A stretch of 18,500 nt of DNA from contig JAAZED010000059.1 of assembly GCA_012512465.1 (NCBI GenBank), positions 1-18,500 on the forward strand. Reading direction: 5' to 3'. This DNA is from Oxalobacter sp. (GTDB lineage Bacteria > Pseudomonadota > Gammaproteobacteria > Burkholderiales > Burkholderiaceae_D). Under the pieces are notes generated by a model. That model did no database searches and was not told the DNA's origin. It worked only from the letters and a program-made list of their open reading frames with translations. This document shows, in pieces, positions 1 to 7,563 of the stretch; position 1 is the first letter of the stretch, and the number at the start of each line of letters is the position of its first letter. Made by a program: the position numbers and the translations under genes.

Positions 1-253
1 CCCGCCGGTATGAAGGGCAATCTATCCCTTTGTATACGAGGCAAAAAGTCAGCCGCTATCATATCTGTTTCCACTTTGATATATTCTTGACTCAAGTCAA
101 TTTTACGAGTCCCTAACAAACAATAACCAAAGATTTTATAAAATGAAACCGTGTCCTGGCAGCGCTTTTTGGCTGATTGGAAAATTTTTCGGCGCCATGT
201 CATCATACCTTACGTATTGCTGCTGCCTGTCCTGACTTCTCCATGCTGTTACT
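1..253. other. Intergenic control region at left edge
   Basis: No credible coding sequence is seen here. It holds an anaerobox-like palindrome with a leftward promoter (listed separately), an imperfect hairpin at 8-37 (arms GTAT-GAAGGG and CCCTTTGTATAC around an 8-base loop) that would lie in the leftward transcript, and an AT-rich stretch with TATAAAAT at 137-144 on the plus strand. No good -35 accompanies that -10-like stretch, so I do not call a rightward promoter for the radical SAM gene. A leftward gene probably begins just outside the window; no convincing start codon for it lies inside. Confidence 0.6.
58..100 (-). promoter_or_regulatory. Predicted FNR/CRP-family (anaerobox) class II promoter reading left
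   Basis: A perfect 14-base palindrome, TTGACTCAAGTCAA at 87-100, fits the anaerobox form TTGA-N6-TCAA recognised by FNR, Anr and FixK-type regulators. On the minus strand a TATGAT hexamer at 63-58 is a good -10. It places the start of transcription near position 51-52, so the palindrome centre lies about 41.5-42.5 bases upstream, the classic class II activator position. The matching -35 region (GAATAT) is poor, as expected for an activator-dependent promoter. The regulated gene lies left of the window. Seen: palindrome, -10 and spacing. Inferred: the activator. The inner C/G bases differ from the best E. coli FNR consensus (T/A). Confidence 0.5.
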
Positions 254-1756
254 ATGACCATCCTCCTGACCACACTGAATGCCCGGTATGCCCACTGCTC
301 ATTAGGCCTGCGTTACCTGCACGCCAATATGGGGAAACACCGGGAACGCACGCGTATCATGGAACTGGTTATCGGCATCAACCCTGCCGTTGCCGCTGAA
401 AGAATCCTGGCAGAGCAACCGTCCATCATCTGCATGGGGGTATACATCTGGAATGCGGAAGAAACCACCAGACTCGTCTCCCTGCTCAAGGCAATCTCGC
501 CAACGACGCCCATCCTGCTTGGCGGACCTGAAATCTCGCATGAGGCTGGATCGCAACCACTGGCGAAAATGGCTGATTATGTCATCAGCGGCTGGGGTGA
601 AGCAACGGTTCCCGAGCTGTGCGATCACATCCTGAACGGCACGCCTCCCGAAGAAAAATTTCATAAGGGAAAACAGCTGGACTTAAACGATATTGTGATG
701 CCTTACGATCTTTATACCGATGAGGATATTGCCAATCGCACCCTGTATGTCGAAGCGTCTCGCGGCTGTCCCTTTCGTTGCGAATTCTGCCTTTCCTCAC
801 TGGACAAAACCGCCTGGGCATTTGATACCGACCGCTTCCTTGCCGAAATGGAAAAACTTTACGTGCGCGGTGCCCGAAGTTTTAAATTCGTGGATCGCAC
901 GTTCAATCTGAATACAAAAAAATGCCGGCAGATCCTTCAGTTTTTCCTGGACAAAATTCATGCCGATCCTTCTGACCCGGTTTTTGTTCATTTCGAGGTC
1001 GTACCGGACCATCTGTCAGATGCGCTGAAAGAAGCCATCCAGCCGTTTCCCGCCGGGACATTGCAACTGGAAGTCGGGGTGCAAACGTTCAATCCGGAAG
1101 TACAGGACCGAATCAGCCGGAAGCAGGACAACAACAAAAGCGAAGCCAATATCCGGTGGCTGAGAAATCACAGCCAGGCACACCTGCATACCGACCTGAT
1201 TGCCGGACTGCCAGGTGAAACACTGGAAAGCTTTGCCGCTGGGTTTGACCGGCTGGTTGCACTGGCCCCCCATGAAATACAGGTCGGTATTTTAAAGCGG
1301 CTGCGCGGTACGCCCATCCTCCGCCATACAGAAGCTTTCGGACTGGCTTTTGATTCGGCGCCTCCCTATACCATCCTTGCAACAGCGGATATTGATTTCT
1401 TCACCATGCAGCGGCTGGTCCGTTTTGCCCGTTTCTGGGATCTTGTCGCCAATTCCGGGCGTTTCGCCAGAACACTGCCGATGATCCTCGCAGACAGCCC
1501 TTTTACCCGCTTCATGGATCTGTCAGACTGGCTGTACAAGACGGGACGAACAACCCATGCCATTGCACTTGATCGGCTGGCCTCTCTTGTCACGGAATGG
1601 CTGGTATTAAAAGGGGCGGACGCTGACCAGGTCAGAATCACCATCGGCCAGGACTATGCCGGCAAAACCCATATGAAACGGCATAAAGAAACGGCCAATG
1701 CCACCCTGCCCAACGAACCCAGGCAGGCACATGTCCGCCAGAGCCGTCATATATGA
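254..1756 (+). CDS. B12-binding-domain radical SAM protein (DUF4080 type)
   Basis: Radical SAM enzyme of 500 residues whose substrate I cannot name. The N-terminal ~140 residues look like a cobalamin-binding Rossmann domain, with LLGGPEIS near residue 88. The iron-sulfur motif Cys172-x3-Cys176-x2-Cys179 (RGCPFRCEFC) follows. VQTFNPEVQDRIS and HTDLIAGLPGET are typical later radical SAM strand motifs. The C-terminal ~130 residues resemble the DUF4080 extension seen on this subfamily. The ATG at 254 gives the usual N-terminus MTILLTTLNARY; no clear Shine-Dalgarno precedes it. The gene stands alone and converges on corA 54 bases downstream, so context gives no hint of the pathway. The B12 fold call rests on overall pattern, since the DxHxxG signature of classic B12 domains is not visible. 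Confidence 0.85.
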   Translation: MTILLTTLNARYAHCSLGLRYLHANMGKHRERTRIMELVIGINPAVAAERILAEQPSIICMGVYIWNAEETTRLVSLLKAISPTTPILLGGPEISHEAGSQPLAKMADYVISGWGEATVPELCDHILNGTPPEEKFHKGKQLDLNDIVMPYDLYTDEDIANRTLYVEASRGCPFRCEFCLSSLDKTAWAFDTDRFLAEMEKLYVRGARSFKFVDRTFNLNTKKCRQILQFFLDKIHADPSDPVFVHFEVVPDHLSDALKEAIQPFPAGTLQLEVGVQTFNPEVQDRISRKQDNNKSEANIRWLRNHSQAHLHTDLIAGLPGETLESFAAGFDRLVALAPHEIQVGILKRLRGTPILRHTEAFGLAFDSAPPYTILATADIDFFTMQRLVRFARFWDLVANSGRFARTLPMILADSPFTRFMDLSDWLYKTGRTTHAIALDRLASLVTEWLVLKGADADQVRITIGQDYAGKTHMKRHKETANATLPNEPRQAHVRQSRHI

Positions 1757-1782
1757 TGAACCGGCTCAAACCATTGATACGT

Positions 1783-1806
1783 AAAACCGGGACAGGACTG
1801 TCCGGG
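1783..1806 (-). terminator. Probable rho-independent terminator of corA
   Basis: Reading on the minus strand just after the corA stop, the sequence CCCGGACAG..CTGTCCCGG folds with one mismatch and a short loop (1787-1806) and is followed by TTTT. The T-run is short, so strength is uncertain. It also sits between two convergent genes. Confidence 0.45.
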
Positions 1807-1810
1807 CAGA

Positions 1811-2773
1811 TTAATTAAGCCAGCCGCGGCGGCGGAAATACCAGAAAGGCGCAACGGCGCTGCCTATCATCAAAAGCAATGCAAAGGGATAACCAAAATC
1901 CCAGCTCAGTTCCGGCAGAATATGGAAATTCATGCCATAAATGCTGGCGATAAGCGTTGGCGGCAAAAAGGCCACGCTGGCAACCGAGAAAATCTTGATG
2001 ATCTTGTTCTGGTTGATGTTGATAAAACCAACCGTGGCATCCATCAGGAAGTTGATCTTATCGAAAAGAAACGAGGTATGACCATCCAGTGATTCAATAT
2101 CCCGGAGAATCTGGCGGGCTTCCTCGAATTGTTCCGAATCGAGAAGCCGTCCCCGCATCAAAAAGCTGACCGCCCGCCGGGTATCCATCATGCTGCGCCG
2201 GATACGGCCATTCAAGTCTTCTTCCTTGGCAATGGCGGAAAGCGTTGCTGCCGCATCCTGGTCCGTGAAAGTTTCCTGCAAAACGCGAATACTCACATCT
2301 TCCAGATTGCGATAGATGCCTTCCAGCGCATCGGCGGAATATTCGGCATCCGTTGCATACAGATCAAGGAGAACATCCTTGTAATCCGTGATGGAACCAG
2401 GCCGTGAACGCGCACGCATCCGGACCAGACGAAATACCGGGAGATCCTCAGGATGCACGGAAAACAGCATCCCGCGGGCCAGGATAAATGCAACCGTTAC
2501 CGTCTGCGGCCCTTCTTCATCATCAATACGGAAGTCTGTCCTGAGATGGATATCACCATTTTCCGCTTCGTAATAACGGGCAGAGGCTTCAATATCCTTG
2601 ACCTCATCCTCATCCGGCATGGTGACGCCAAAAATATTTTTGACCCACAGGCGCTCATCTTCGGTAGGTGAGGTCAGATCAACCCAGACAGGCGCGACAT
2701 TTTCCAGGTCCGCCTTGGAATCAATCGGAACCTGGCTTAAACGGCCATTCTGCAAGATAAACACATTGATCAT
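1811..2773 (-). CDS. corA: CorA-family magnesium/cobalt transporter
   Basis: Inner-membrane divalent cation channel, 320 residues, normal for CorA. The first ~250 residues form the cytoplasmic alpha/beta and long-helix domain. Two membrane segments lie near residues 262-280 and 296-313, and the family signature Gly-Met-Asn (YGMNF, residues 279-283) closes the first. The C-terminus is basic (FRRRGWLN), as usual on the cytoplasmic side. I chose the ATG at 2773 because it gives the typical start MINVFILQNGRL and has a weak AAAGAA upstream; an in-frame GTG at 2803 would add ten unconserved residues without a ribosome site. The gene is separated from mtgA by 170 bases holding a possible promoter, two hairpins and an upstream ORF, so it is probably transcribed and regulated separately. 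Confidence 0.93.
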   Translation of the reverse strand: MINVFILQNGRLSQVPIDSKADLENVAPVWVDLTSPTEDERLWVKNIFGVTMPDEDEVKDIEASARYYEAENGDIHLRTDFRIDDEEGPQTVTVAFILARGMLFSVHPEDLPVFRLVRMRARSRPGSITDYKDVLLDLYATDAEYSADALEGIYRNLEDVSIRVLQETFTDQDAAATLSAIAKEEDLNGRIRRSMMDTRRAVSFLMRGRLLDSEQFEEARQILRDIESLDGHTSFLFDKINFLMDATVGFININQNKIIKIFSVASVAFLPPTLIASIYGMNFHILPELSWDFGYPFALLLMIGSAVAPFWYFRRRGWLN

Positions 2774-2822
2774 GAGGAATTCTTTCAGGTAATCCTGAAC
2801 CACATGACAAAAAACCCGTCAT
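2721..2822 (-). CDS. Possible 33-codon leader ORF overlapping corA start
   Basis: An ATG at 2822 follows AGGGGG with 5 bases between, a far better ribosome site than corA's own. It opens a 33-codon frame, beginning MTGFLSCGSG, that runs across the corA start codon in another frame and stops with TGA at 2723-2721. This resembles in layout the corL leader ORF described for Salmonella corA, whose translation affects transcription termination in the leader. I see no sequence similarity to claim. Seen: ribosome site, frame and overlap. Inferred: regulatory role. It may be chance. Confidence 0.3.
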   Translation of the reverse strand: MTGFLSCGSGLPERIPHDQCVYLAEWPFKPGSD

Positions 2823-2823
2823 G
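2784..2823 (-). promoter_or_regulatory. Two tandem hairpins in the corA leader
   Basis: Two perfect inverted repeats lie just upstream of corA: 2784-2799 (TTCAGG-ATTA-CCTGAA) and 2803-2823 (CATGAC, nine-base loop rich in T, GTCATG). They flank or include the leader ORF start. They could pair the corA or leader-ORF ribosome region; function is inferred only. Confidence 0.3.
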
Positions 2824-2893
2824 CCAGCCCCCTGTCAGCGCAGGCCATTCTTTTTCAAAAGAAATAACCGGCTAACACCCATGGAAAAAGGCA

Positions 2894-2922
2894 AGTTTAC
2901 TGACATCAAACGACAGAGGCAA
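2894..2922 (-). promoter_or_regulatory. Weak candidate sigma-70 promoter for corA
   Basis: On the minus strand TTGCCT (2922-2917), a 17-base spacer and TAAACT (2899-2894) match each consensus hexamer at four of six bases. It would give a leader of about 110 bases that contains the leader ORF and both hairpins. Weak but well spaced. Confidence 0.28.
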
Positions 2923-2943
2923 GCTTTTACTGATTCCGGCGCA

Positions 2944-3699
2944 TTATTTTTTACGGCCCGATACCGCCTTTTTCGGCGGCGGCAAGGGCTTTTTCGGCAG
3001 CGCGGCAGACCCCATCCTTCGCAGGATAATCTGTGTGCGCTGAGCCAGGTAACTGGAATCCCTGAGCGTACCGTAATAACGCGGATTGGGCAGCATGACG
3101 GCGAGTCTGGCCGCCTGCTCAGGCCCAAGGCCGGCTGCGGATACCCCGTAATAATGCCGTGCAGCAGCTTCCGCGCCAAAAACCCCGCGGCCAAACTCAA
3201 CCACATTCAGGTATATCTCGAAAATCCGTTCCTTGTCCATCAGGAACTCCAGCATATAGGTGATGATCAGCTCCTGCACCTTCCGAAAATAACTCCGGCT
3301 CCCGGAAAGAAACAGATTTTTGGCCAACTGCTGGGTAATGGTTGATCCTCCGGCAACCACTTTTCCCTTCTTCAGATTTTTTTCATAAGCCCGCATCAGG
3401 GCCTCCCAATCCACCCCTTCATGGGCAGAAAAATTGGCATCTTCCGAGGCAATGATGGCACGCTTCAGATTTCGTGATATCTGGTTATAAGGTACCCATT
3501 TATGTTTGAGTTCTGCCTTGGGGTTATTTTTTCTGAGAACCGCCAGTTGCTGACGCATGAAGCTGGTCGACTCAGGATTGAACTTGACCCACCAGGCTAT
3601 CTGGCAGAAATAATACAGCTGGATCAGAAAAAAAAAGGCAACCGGCGCAAGAAGTATCCAGTAACGGTATTTTTTTACCCAGGCGAAAAATGACTTCAT
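2944..3699 (-). CDS. mtgA: Monofunctional peptidoglycan glycosyltransferase
   Basis: Polymerises lipid II into glycan strands at the periplasmic face of the inner membrane, without a transpeptidase domain. The 251-residue length is normal. A single membrane anchor spans about residues 13-34. Family GT51 motifs follow in order: [12 protein letters not shown] with catalytic Glu86, [15 protein letters not shown] (118-131), the RKVQE segment with Glu143, and [20 protein letters not shown] (157-175). The start ATG overlaps the aroE stop by four bases (ATGA, 3696-3699), so translation of the two is probably coupled. The C-terminal tail is lysine- and proline-rich ([12 protein letters not shown]). 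Nothing is missing from the catalytic core. Confidence 0.96.
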   Translation of the reverse strand: MKSFFAWVKKYRYWILLAPVAFFFLIQLYYFCQIAWWVKFNPESTSFMRQQLAVLRKNNPKAELKHKWVPYNQISRNLKRAIIASEDANFSAHEGVDWEALMRAYEKNLKKGKVVAGGSTITQQLAKNLFLSGSRSYFRKVQELIITYMLEFLMDKERIFEIYLNVVEFGRGVFGAEAAARHYYGVSAAGLGPEQAARLAVMLPNPRYYGTLRDSSYLAQRTQIILRRMGSAALPKKPLPPPKKAVSGRKK

Positions 3700-4517
3700 G
3701 CTGCCTGCGACCTCAAGGCAGAAAATACCGGCTCCGTGGCCGGGCGCACCCCCCGCCAGAGAAAAAAGGATTCTGCCGCCTGCTCAACCAGCATGCCAAA
3801 ACCATCGCGCACGACAGCACCATGCGTTGCCGCAAAATCCAGAAAAGGCGTCGGTCTGTCACCATAAACCATATCCAGAGCCAGTGCAGATGGCCTGAAA
3901 ACGGCAGCCGGCACAGGCGGCATCTCATTACTCAGCCCTGCTGAAGTCGCATTGATAATGATATCGAATGGCTCCTGCAATGCAGCGTAGGCGGAAACAT
4001 CCACTTTGCCGGCAGACGAAAAAAAGTCAGCCAGTTCCCTGGCATTATCCACACTGCGATTGGCAATCATCAGTCTTGCCGGACGCAGCGCCAAAAGCGG
4101 CTGGATCACGCCGCGCGCCGCGCTGCCGGCTCCCAAAAGCAGGACACGGGCACCCGCAACCGGATAACCGGCATTTTCAACGATATCCACCATCAATCCC
4201 TTGCCATCCGTATTGTCGCCAATGATGATGCCCTCTTCGAATTTCAGGGTATTCACCGCGCCTGCAGCCTGTGCTCGCGGCGTCAATGACGTGGCAAGCT
4301 TAAAAGCCTCCAGCTTGAATGGTACGGTCACATTCAGGCCTTTGCCGCCTTCAGCAACGAATTGCATAACGGTTGCCTCAAAACCATCCAGAGGGGCAAG
4401 CAGATGCTGATACCGCATATTCTGATGCGTCTGCATGGCAAACAGGGCATGAATGTCCGGTGACTTGCTGTGCGCAACCGGATTTCCTATAACAGCATAA
4501 CGATCGGGGGCAGACAT
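3696..4517 (-). CDS. aroE: Shikimate dehydrogenase (NADP)
   Basis: Reduces 3-dehydroshikimate to shikimate in aromatic amino acid biosynthesis; cytoplasmic; 273 residues, normal. The substrate domain shows [14 protein letters not shown] (7-20), NVTVPFK with catalytic Lys68, and GDNTDG with Asp104. The nucleotide domain shows the glycine-rich loop [10 protein letters not shown] (127-136) and the NADP-preferring start NRSxxxAR near 153. NATSAGL and the C-terminal [13 protein letters not shown] are also typical. Start ATG at 4517. It lies 41 bases after the TonB-family gene and overlaps mtgA by four bases. aroQ, another step of the same pathway, is on the opposite strand about 6 kb away. Confidence 0.97.
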   Translation of the reverse strand: MSAPDRYAVIGNPVAHSKSPDIHALFAMQTHQNMRYQHLLAPLDGFEATVMQFVAEGGKGLNVTVPFKLEAFKLATSLTPRAQAAGAVNTLKFEEGIIIGDNTDGKGLMVDIVENAGYPVAGARVLLLGAGSAARGVIQPLLALRPARLMIANRSVDNARELADFFSSAGKVDVSAYAALQEPFDIIINATSAGLSNEMPPVPAAVFRPSALALDMVYGDRPTPFLDFAATHGAVVRDGFGMLVEQAAESFFLWRGVRPATEPVFSALRSQAA

Positions 4518-4558
4518 ATGGCAATTCCTGAACAGGTAATAGTTAAAGCGGGCCAGCC

Positions 4559-5437
4559 TCAGGACTCGGTTTCCAGCGCTTCATCCCGGGTAAAGCGGAA
4601 GCGCGTTTCGATAACCCAGACCTCGCTTGCGATCGCAGAACGCATTTTGGGCGGAAACGGGCCAAAAGGCGCCGCCCTTCGGACAATCCGCAATGCGGCA
4701 TTGTCAAGCGCAGCATTGCCGGACGATCTTTCCACCCGGGGTCCCCCCTCTTTTTCGTAGAGTGTGCCATCCTGTGCAACCGGAATAGTGACCACCAGTT
4801 CACCATAGAGTTTCCGGCCATTTCGCTGCGGAAAATTCAGTGTACCGATATTTTCAATTTTCCGCTGCATGGATTTGTAATACATGGCGTGCCCGACTTC
4901 CCGTGTCCGCGGAGAAATAAATACCTTTTTGGGACGGCCGGCCTGCTCTGAAATCGTGCGGTCAATTGCAGCGGCCCGCCCCGCAACCCCTTGCTGGCTG
5001 TCGGTCTGTGTCGTGACACCGGCATCACCGGATTCGTTTGCCGATGGATTTTCCCTGACCTGCGGCACGCTGGTCTTTAGCTCATCCTTCAGTTTGGCGG
5101 CCAACTGTTTTTGTTCTTTTTGCAATTCTTCTATCCGGCGCTGCGATGAAGCCAGCACATCCCCATCAGCAACCCGGCTGGAATCAGGTAACGGTGAACT
5201 GGGCCGTCCTTTCTCTTTTGTTCCACCGCCATCCAGATTGGCCTGGGCAACGGCGTCAGGATGTAAAGGCGCGCCTTTGGCCTTGGCATTCACCAGCACG
5301 ACTTCCAGGGTGGGATCGGGCGGCACGATATGAAAGGCACGGGGAGGGACAAAACGGACGAACATCAACATGCCGTGTACCAGTACTGATACAAGGATCG
5401 CATAACCTAATGCACGGTTTTGTAGGAAAAAACTCAA
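4559..5437 (-). CDS. TonB-family protein (energy-transducer-like)
   Basis: A cell-envelope protein of about 292 residues with the architecture of TonB. An uncleaved N-terminal membrane segment (about residues 8-30) carries the SxxxH signature (SVLVH, Ser17 to His21) that in E. coli TonB contacts ExbB/ExbD. A periplasmic linker follows, with a short charged coiled-coil stretch (IEELQKEQKQLAAKLKDEL, about 98-116). The C-terminal ~90 residues fit the TonB_C fold (GELVVTIPVAQDG, then ALDNAALRIVRRAAPFGPFP). No exbB, exbD or receptor gene is nearby, so its partner is unknown. I prefer the TTG at 5437, because GGAG lies 8 bases upstream; a TTG at 5458 has no such site. No ATG is available before the membrane segment. 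Confidence 0.82.
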   Translation of the reverse strand: MSFFLQNRALGYAILVSVLVHGMLMFVRFVPPRAFHIVPPDPTLEVVLVNAKAKGAPLHPDAVAQANLDGGGTKEKGRPSSPLPDSSRVADGDVLASSQRRIEELQKEQKQLAAKLKDELKTSVPQVRENPSANESGDAGVTTQTDSQQGVAGRAAAIDRTISEQAGRPKKVFISPRTREVGHAMYYKSMQRKIENIGTLNFPQRNGRKLYGELVVTIPVAQDGTLYEKEGGPRVERSSGNAALDNAALRIVRRAAPFGPFPPKMRSAIASEVWVIETRFRFTRDEALETES

Positions 5438-5539
5438 ATATCCTGCTCCGCGATACAACCGGCAGGGATGCCGGAAAAAAAACAGAAGCGCTCTCGCAAC
5501 TTACGGCTATTTTAATGTGAATTTGACAGTCAAAAACGG

Positions 5540-7489
5540 CTAATCCACAATTTCATCCTCTGATTCTGCCATATTCTCATCCGCAGTAACAGCAGACACT
5601 TCAACAAGGCGGGCTTCAACAGACAGATCAACTTCATCCCATCTGAGCAAATCAAGGGTTACCTGTGTCCCACGTCCCAGTGTGCGGACTGCAGGTAAGG
5701 GGATAGTCAGCGGAATATCCAGCAATTGAACCATTTCATCCCGAATAACCACCGCCCTGGCCTGCCGGACATCATGCTGGGAGAGCCAGCGCAAACACCA
5801 GTATCGTTCCATTTTTGTCTGGAATTCAGCATAAATCGTATGGGCGGAATCAAAAGCGCTGACAATGGCAAAAAGATCGGCATCCCTGGGTTTGAATGGC
5901 GCAGAAAGGGGGGCGGTCACACCGTGTTGAATGCAGGCCAGAATCTGCCATTGGTTGACCAGATCCGTATAACGCCTCAGGGGTGATGTGCTCCAGGAAT
6001 ACTGATCGACCCCCAACCCCTGATGCGGTGCTGCATGTGTCTGCATACGTACTAGGCGACGAGCCGCCCATGAGCCATTACCCTCTCCCTGACTGCGGTA
6101 AATACCGGGAACACCATGCTCCTGCATCAGGCGTCCCCAGGTACTGTTTACAAAAATCATCAGTTCAGCCACGATCCGGTCCAGTGGCGCCGTGCGCATC
6201 CGCTGCTCGATGGTAACCAGGCCATCGTGTAGATAAAAACTGTAATCCGGGTGATTGGCCTGTTGCGGTTTCAGGCCAAAACTTTCCCGCTTTGCCATAC
6301 GCACTTTTTCCCTCGCCTGCGCCCAGCACCAGAGGATGCCAATCTCCTCTTTGTGCGGATATTCCCCTTTGTTTTCAGCCAGATTTTCTTCTGTCACAAT
6401 GTGCTCAAGATCGTTGAGCCGTAAATTGACAGCAACCTGGATGAATTCCAGGCAGGTTTCCGTTGCGAGCAGTGTACTGTCTTCCTGATTAATGGTGGCA
6501 TACAGACTGACGGCCGGCCTTTTTTCACCTGCCCCCAGCGTAAAAACACGCACATAATCATCCGGCAGCATGGTGATCTTGTCCCCCGGCATATACACGG
6601 TTGCCATTCGCTGGCGGGCAACCGCATCAATATCATCTCCCGGCATCATGCCGAGTGCCGGTGCGGCGATATGGATACCGACTTTGACATTCCCGTCGGG
6701 CAGGCGGGTAACGGAAAACGCATCATCAATTTCTGTTGTCGTGACATCATCAATGGAAAAAGCCTGGACATCTGCTACCGGCAAATCCGGAATCGGCACC
6801 GTGATTTTCTCAAAAGGAAAACCGGTCCCTTTCGGGAAATGCTCAAAAAGGAAACAGGACAGGTGCAGATCAAACGGGGAAGCCACGGCACCCGTTTTAA
6901 TCATCAGCCGTTCAGGCGTTGTCTGAAGTTCGGTGCATGCCTGGGTCAGCGCCTTGTATTCCATTCCGTTTTTATCCGGCTTGCACAACAACTGGATGGC
7001 AAGCGGCTTCATCGCCTCCGGGAAAACACCTGTCTTCATCTGCTCGACATACTGTTCCTGGATGATGGCCAGCTGGCGCTTTTTTTCTATGCTGGCCAAA
7101 GCGGCTTTCAGGGATTTTTCCGGTGCCGCCTTATAGCGTCCCTTGCCTTTCCGGTAAAAATATACCGGTGCGGCATGCAACCGGAGTAAAAGACCTGCGG
7201 CTTCCTGTGGCCGGGGCTCATGGCCGAAGTACTCTGTACCCAGTTCGGTAAAGCTGAATTCGGCTTCCCCCGCCACTTCCCAGAGAAAATCCAGGTCAAT
7301 TTCCCCGGCAATTTCCTGTGCCTCTGACATCAGTTGCACCGGGTCATAGGCCTCATACTGCAACAGCACATCCCTTGCTCTGACCTTGGTTCGTTTCCCG
7401 CCGGGAAGCTCCACCTGGTAGGCTTCCCCGACCTGGGCCAGCACACTGCCGGTCCTGAAATCACCGGATTCTTCAAAAAATAAATTCAT
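5540..7489 (-). CDS. RNase II-family (RNB domain) exoribonuclease
   Basis: Predicted 3'-5' exoribonuclease of 649 residues. The N-terminal ~200 residues are not the usual cold-shock domains of RNase II/R, but match what I know of the shorter RNB proteins of Burkholderiales. The catalytic RNB motif is at about 245-258 (FSIDDVTTTEIDDAF): Asp247, Asp255 and Asp256 match metal ligands, while the position of E. coli RNase II Asp207 is Glu253. Later TSPLRRYTDLVNQW matches the conserved TSPIRRYxDL box. The last ~70 residues could be an S1-like barrel, unclear. ATG at 7489 gives MNLFFEESGDFR; an upstream TTG at 7510 is less likely. It lies 74 bases after the esterase gene, probably in the same transcript. 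Too diverged to call rnr or rnb. Confidence 0.88.
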   Translation of the reverse strand: MNLFFEESGDFRTGSVLAQVGEAYQVELPGGKRTKVRARDVLLQYEAYDPVQLMSEAQEIAGEIDLDFLWEVAGEAEFSFTELGTEYFGHEPRPQEAAGLLLRLHAAPVYFYRKGKGRYKAAPEKSLKAALASIEKKRQLAIIQEQYVEQMKTGVFPEAMKPLAIQLLCKPDKNGMEYKALTQACTELQTTPERLMIKTGAVASPFDLHLSCFLFEHFPKGTGFPFEKITVPIPDLPVADVQAFSIDDVTTTEIDDAFSVTRLPDGNVKVGIHIAAPALGMMPGDDIDAVARQRMATVYMPGDKITMLPDDYVRVFTLGAGEKRPAVSLYATINQEDSTLLATETCLEFIQVAVNLRLNDLEHIVTEENLAENKGEYPHKEEIGILWCWAQAREKVRMAKRESFGLKPQQANHPDYSFYLHDGLVTIEQRMRTAPLDRIVAELMIFVNSTWGRLMQEHGVPGIYRSQGEGNGSWAARRLVRMQTHAAPHQGLGVDQYSWSTSPLRRYTDLVNQWQILACIQHGVTAPLSAPFKPRDADLFAIVSAFDSAHTIYAEFQTKMERYWCLRWLSQHDVRQARAVVIRDEMVQLLDIPLTIPLPAVRTLGRGTQVTLDLLRWDEVDLSVEARLVEVSAVTADENMAESEDEIVD

Positions 7490-7502
7490 GCAACATTTTT
7501 CT

Positions 7503-7522
7503 GAAAGCAAAAAACTGCTTTC
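7503..7522 (-). other. Intergenic hairpin between yqiA-like and RNB genes
   Basis: A perfect 7-base inverted repeat (GAAAGCA, six-base loop, TGCTTTC) lies in the 74-base gap. No T-run follows on the minus strand, so it is not a standard terminator; an RNA processing or stability element within the operon is possible. Confidence 0.3.
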
Positions 7523-7563
7523 CGTTAATTCTTCAATGACACGCTTTCATCACAACTTCCTGC

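Noticed and set aside
151..399. 82-codon plus-strand frame before and inside the radical SAM gene
   Set aside because: GTG start with no ribosome site; it overlaps the conserved start of the radical SAM protein by 146 bases, and its product is low-complexity Cys/Pro-rich.
2821..3345. 174-codon plus-strand frame opposite mtgA
   Set aside because: Lies antisense to the conserved catalytic core of mtgA; the product has no recognisable pattern.
5459..5482. Hairpin plus A8 run resembling a terminator
   Set aside because: The T-run comes before the hairpin on the transcribed minus strand, and the plus strand carries A's after it; neither orientation fits a rho-independent terminator.
5523..5536. 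TTTGACAGTCAAA palindrome as an FNR-type site
   Set aside because: TTGA and TCAA are only three bases apart instead of six, so it does not fit an anaerobox; no regulator can be suggested.
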